In this document: positions 60,478-62,041 of the stretch, in pieces
How the letters are laid out: each line of letters begins with the position of its first letter
Numbering within the stretch: the first letter of the stretch is position 1
DNA from: JACMMS01 sp043758775
Lineage (GTDB): Bacteria > Pseudomonadota > Gammaproteobacteria > Burkholderiales > Methylophilaceae
Reading direction: 5' to 3'
DNA: 62,041 nt
NCBI GenBank assembly: GCA_043758775.1
Contig: JAYVMU010000014.1
Location: 1-62,041, forward strand
Made by a program: the position numbers and the translations under genes
The notes under the pieces: model-generated
The model's input: only the letters and a program-made list of their open reading frames with translations
Told to the model about the DNA's origin: nothing
Databases searched by the model: none

Positions 60478-61419
60478 ATGAAGAATCTATCAATGAAAAG
60501 TTTTATTCAATTGGCTGCACTAGCGGCATTTTTTATTACCGCGCAATCGGCCAATGCTGCACCACCACTTAATGTGTTTGCTTGCGAGCCAGAGTGGGGC
60601 GCATTAGCCAAAGAACTGGGTGGTGATAAAGTGAATGTGTTTACTGCGACCAATGCGCTGCAAGACGTGCATCACATTGAGGCTAAGCCCAGTTTGGTTT
60701 CTCAACTACGCAAGGCTGATGTGTTGGTATGTACCGGTTCTGAATTGGAGATTGGCTGGTTGCCCGTGTTATTACGGCAATCGGGCAACGAGCGCCTACA
60801 GCCTGGTAAACCGGCTAATTTTGAAGCTGCACATTTTGTGCGGATGTTGGAAATCCCGACGCATCTAGATCGTGCAGAAGGAGATATTCATCCGGGTGGT
60901 AACCCGCATATTCAGACGGACCCACGTAATATCAGTAAAGTGGGTGAGGCTTTAGCACAACGTTTAGCGGAAATTGATACTCCCAATGCCGCTTATTATC
61001 AGTCACGTGAAAAAGACTTCGCACAACGCTGGCAAGAAGCAATTAAACGTTGGGATGTAGAAGCCGCACCATTAAAAGGTGTAGCAATTGTGGTGCAGCA
61101 TAAGGGCTTTCCTTATCTGGAGGATTGGTTAGGTTTGCGCGAAGTGGCTACGCTAGAACCAAAGCCAGGTGTAGAGCCAACTACATCGCATCTTTCTGAG
61201 GTGCTAGCACAACTACAGCGTCAGCCAGCTAAAATGATTATTCGCGCTGCTTACAATAGTGAGCGTTCATCGTTATGGTTATCTGAAAAAGCAAAAATCC
61301 CAGCGGTAGTATTACCTTTTAGCGTTGGTGGTTCCGATCATGCGAAAGATTTATTCTCACTGTTTGACGATACCATTCAACGCTTGTTAGATGGCACCAA
61401 AGCGGACGCAGTTAAATAA
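60478..61419 (+). CDS. Zinc/metal ABC transporter substrate-binding protein (ZnuA-like)
   Basis: The 313-residue protein has a signal peptide (AAFFITAQSANA) and the cluster 9 metal-binding fold. Likely ligands are His65/66 (LQDVHHIEAKPS), His144 (GGNPHIQTDP) and His208 (VVQHKGFPYLEDW), with an acidic ligand near the C-terminus. No His-rich loop is present. It binds zinc or manganese in the periplasm for an ABC importer. AAGGAAA precedes the ATG. It is 11 bp after the porin. Confidence 0.88.
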   Translation: MKNLSMKSFIQLAALAAFFITAQSANAAPPLNVFACEPEWGALAKELGGDKVNVFTATNALQDVHHIEAKPSLVSQLRKADVLVCTGSELEIGWLPVLLRQSGNERLQPGKPANFEAAHFVRMLEIPTHLDRAEGDIHPGGNPHIQTDPRNISKVGEALAQRLAEIDTPNAAYYQSREKDFAQRWQEAIKRWDVEAAPLKGVAIVVQHKGFPYLEDWLGLREVATLEPKPGVEPTTSHLSEVLAQLQRQPAKMIIRAAYNSERSSLWLSEKAKIPAVVLPFSVGGSDHAKDLFSLFDDTIQRLLDGTKADAVK

Positions 61420-61449
61420 TTGCGTTAATCAAAGTAAAGGAAACATTTC

Positions 61450-61971
61450 ATGAATCTAGACTCGCTTAATCTTGCTATTCTTGGTCCTGCATTTTTGGCC
61501 GGCCTGCTGGTTTTAGCTACGCACGTGCCAATGGGGCAACAGGTATTGCAACGCGGTATTGTCTTTATTGACTTAGCCATTGCCCAAATTGCAGCCCTCG
61601 GTGTTATTACGGCAGATGCTTTTGGTTGGAACCCACAAGGGCTTGCCGTGCAGGCCGCGGCTTTTTGTGCAGCTTTGCTAGGGGCTTTGTTGTTAACATG
61701 GACAGAAAAGCGCTGGCCTGATGTGCAAGAAGCGCTTATCGGCGGCTTGTTTGTACTGGCAGCTAGTGCAGGCGTTATCTTGCTATCTAATAACCCACAT
61801 GGTGGTGAGCATCTTAAAGATTTGTTGGCAGGGCAGATTTTATGGGTGGGGATGGGGCAGCTTATTCCCGCCTTGATCCTGACTGCCATCATACTTGCCT
61901 TGTGGTTTGGTTTCAGACAAAAGCTAGGGCGTACTGGGTTTTATGGTAAGCACCTGCCCAGCACCATCTAG
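61450..61971 (+). pseudogene. Truncated metal ABC transporter permease (ZnuB-like)
   Basis: The first ~165 residues are a normal ZnuB-type permease: FLAGLLVLATHVPMGQQVLQRG, FIDLAIAQIAALGVI, EALIGGLFVLAASAGVIL and DLLAGQILWVGMGQL. After WFGFRQKLGRTGFY, where the family continues for about 90 more residues with further helices, the frame runs into GKHLPSTI and stops. The sequence changes around 61945, so the gene is interrupted rather than naturally short. Without its C-terminal helices it is very unlikely to work. A znuC ATPase is not seen in the window. Confidence 0.8.
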
Positions 61972-62041
61972 CCTTACTCCCTAAATCTCGTAAGATAGGT
62001 GTCCACCTAAATTAAGTGTACACCTATTTTATGACTGACTT
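61946..62041 (+). mobile_element. Possible left end of a second mobile element
   Basis: Directly after the break in the permease, sequence begins GTAAGC, the kind of 5'-GTAA end used by IS66-family elements. It is followed by a 29-bp imperfect palindrome (AGGTGT ... ACACCT, 61997-62025) and an ATG at 62031 starting MTD at the window edge. This could be a leader and first gene of an IS66-type element. Too little is visible to be sure; a simple deletion junction is the alternative. Confidence 0.35.

Noticed and set aside
1..62041. CRISPR array, rRNA operon or prophage
   Set aside because: No regularly spaced direct repeats, no rRNA sequence and no phage structural or integrase genes were found.

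Overview
The window is about 62 kb of AT-rich (roughly 40-45% GC by eye) Gram-negative chromosome. Gene content and order (argJ-DUF815-mutT/thiE, then yacG-zapD-coaE-pilD; tgt-yajC-secD-secF; clpS-clpA; PhoB/PhoR; a DUF3683-fused FAD/Fe-S oxidoreductase) point to a betaproteobacterium, most likely a methylotroph of the Methylophilaceae (Methylotenera-like). The taxon is an inference from gene order and protein style; no rRNA is present to confirm it. Layout: 1-9 kb has the 5' part of a tRNA-Arg(CCG), a membrane-anchored diheme cytochrome c, apaH, an olsB-plsC pair likely making ornithine lipids, a glycine-zipper lipoprotein, a PfkB kinase, a TetR regulator with a perfect palindromic operator, an SRPBCC protein, and a four-gene cluster containing a TetR ligand-domain-like protein with no DNA-binding domain but with a membrane helix. 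9-20 kb has the 1289-residue FAD/Fe-S oxidoreductase, an EEP-family nuclease pseudogene with two in-frame stops, a secreted small protein behind a Pho-type promoter, a lipoprotein, phoR, phoB, an OFA-type MFS transporter and tag. 20-29 kb has ribH-nusB, a PP2C/FHA/GAF-HD-GYP signalling module, a 2Fe-2S protein, lpxH, two cyclophilins and two adjacent envelope proteins sharing a C-terminal NTF2-like domain. 29-53 kb is mostly conserved housekeeping: cysS, argJ, DUF815 ATPase, mutT/thiE, a PCu(A)C chaperone, yacG-zapD-coaE-pilD, a CpxP/CpxR/CpxA-like stress system, ispB, tgt, yajC-secD-secF, a CBS-domain transporter-like protein, clpS, clpA, a glutathione transferase and pyrD. 53-62 kb has a DUF1993 protein, prc, a DUF190 gene behind a strongly structured intergenic region, and a metal (probably zinc) uptake locus damaged by mobile DNA. 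Two themes stand out. First, phosphate: phoB, olsB and the small secreted gene at 13988 each have 11-bp-phased Pho-box-like repeats upstream, suggesting a local PhoB regulon that includes ornithine-lipid synthesis. Second, mobile DNA in the metal locus: a complete 2397-bp IS1595-family element (21/24-bp terminal inverted repeats, 8-bp target duplication CAATTTAA) sits in the signal-peptide region of an outer-membrane porin gene. It carries, besides its transposase, a coupled cargo of an unknown 250-residue protein, a PIN-domain protein and a 39-residue basic peptide not previously called as an open frame. The znuB-like gene at the right end breaks off abruptly, possibly at a second element. 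The least explained pieces are the IS cargo module, the DNA-binding-less TetR-like membrane protein and the multi-helix RNA-like element before the DUF190 gene.
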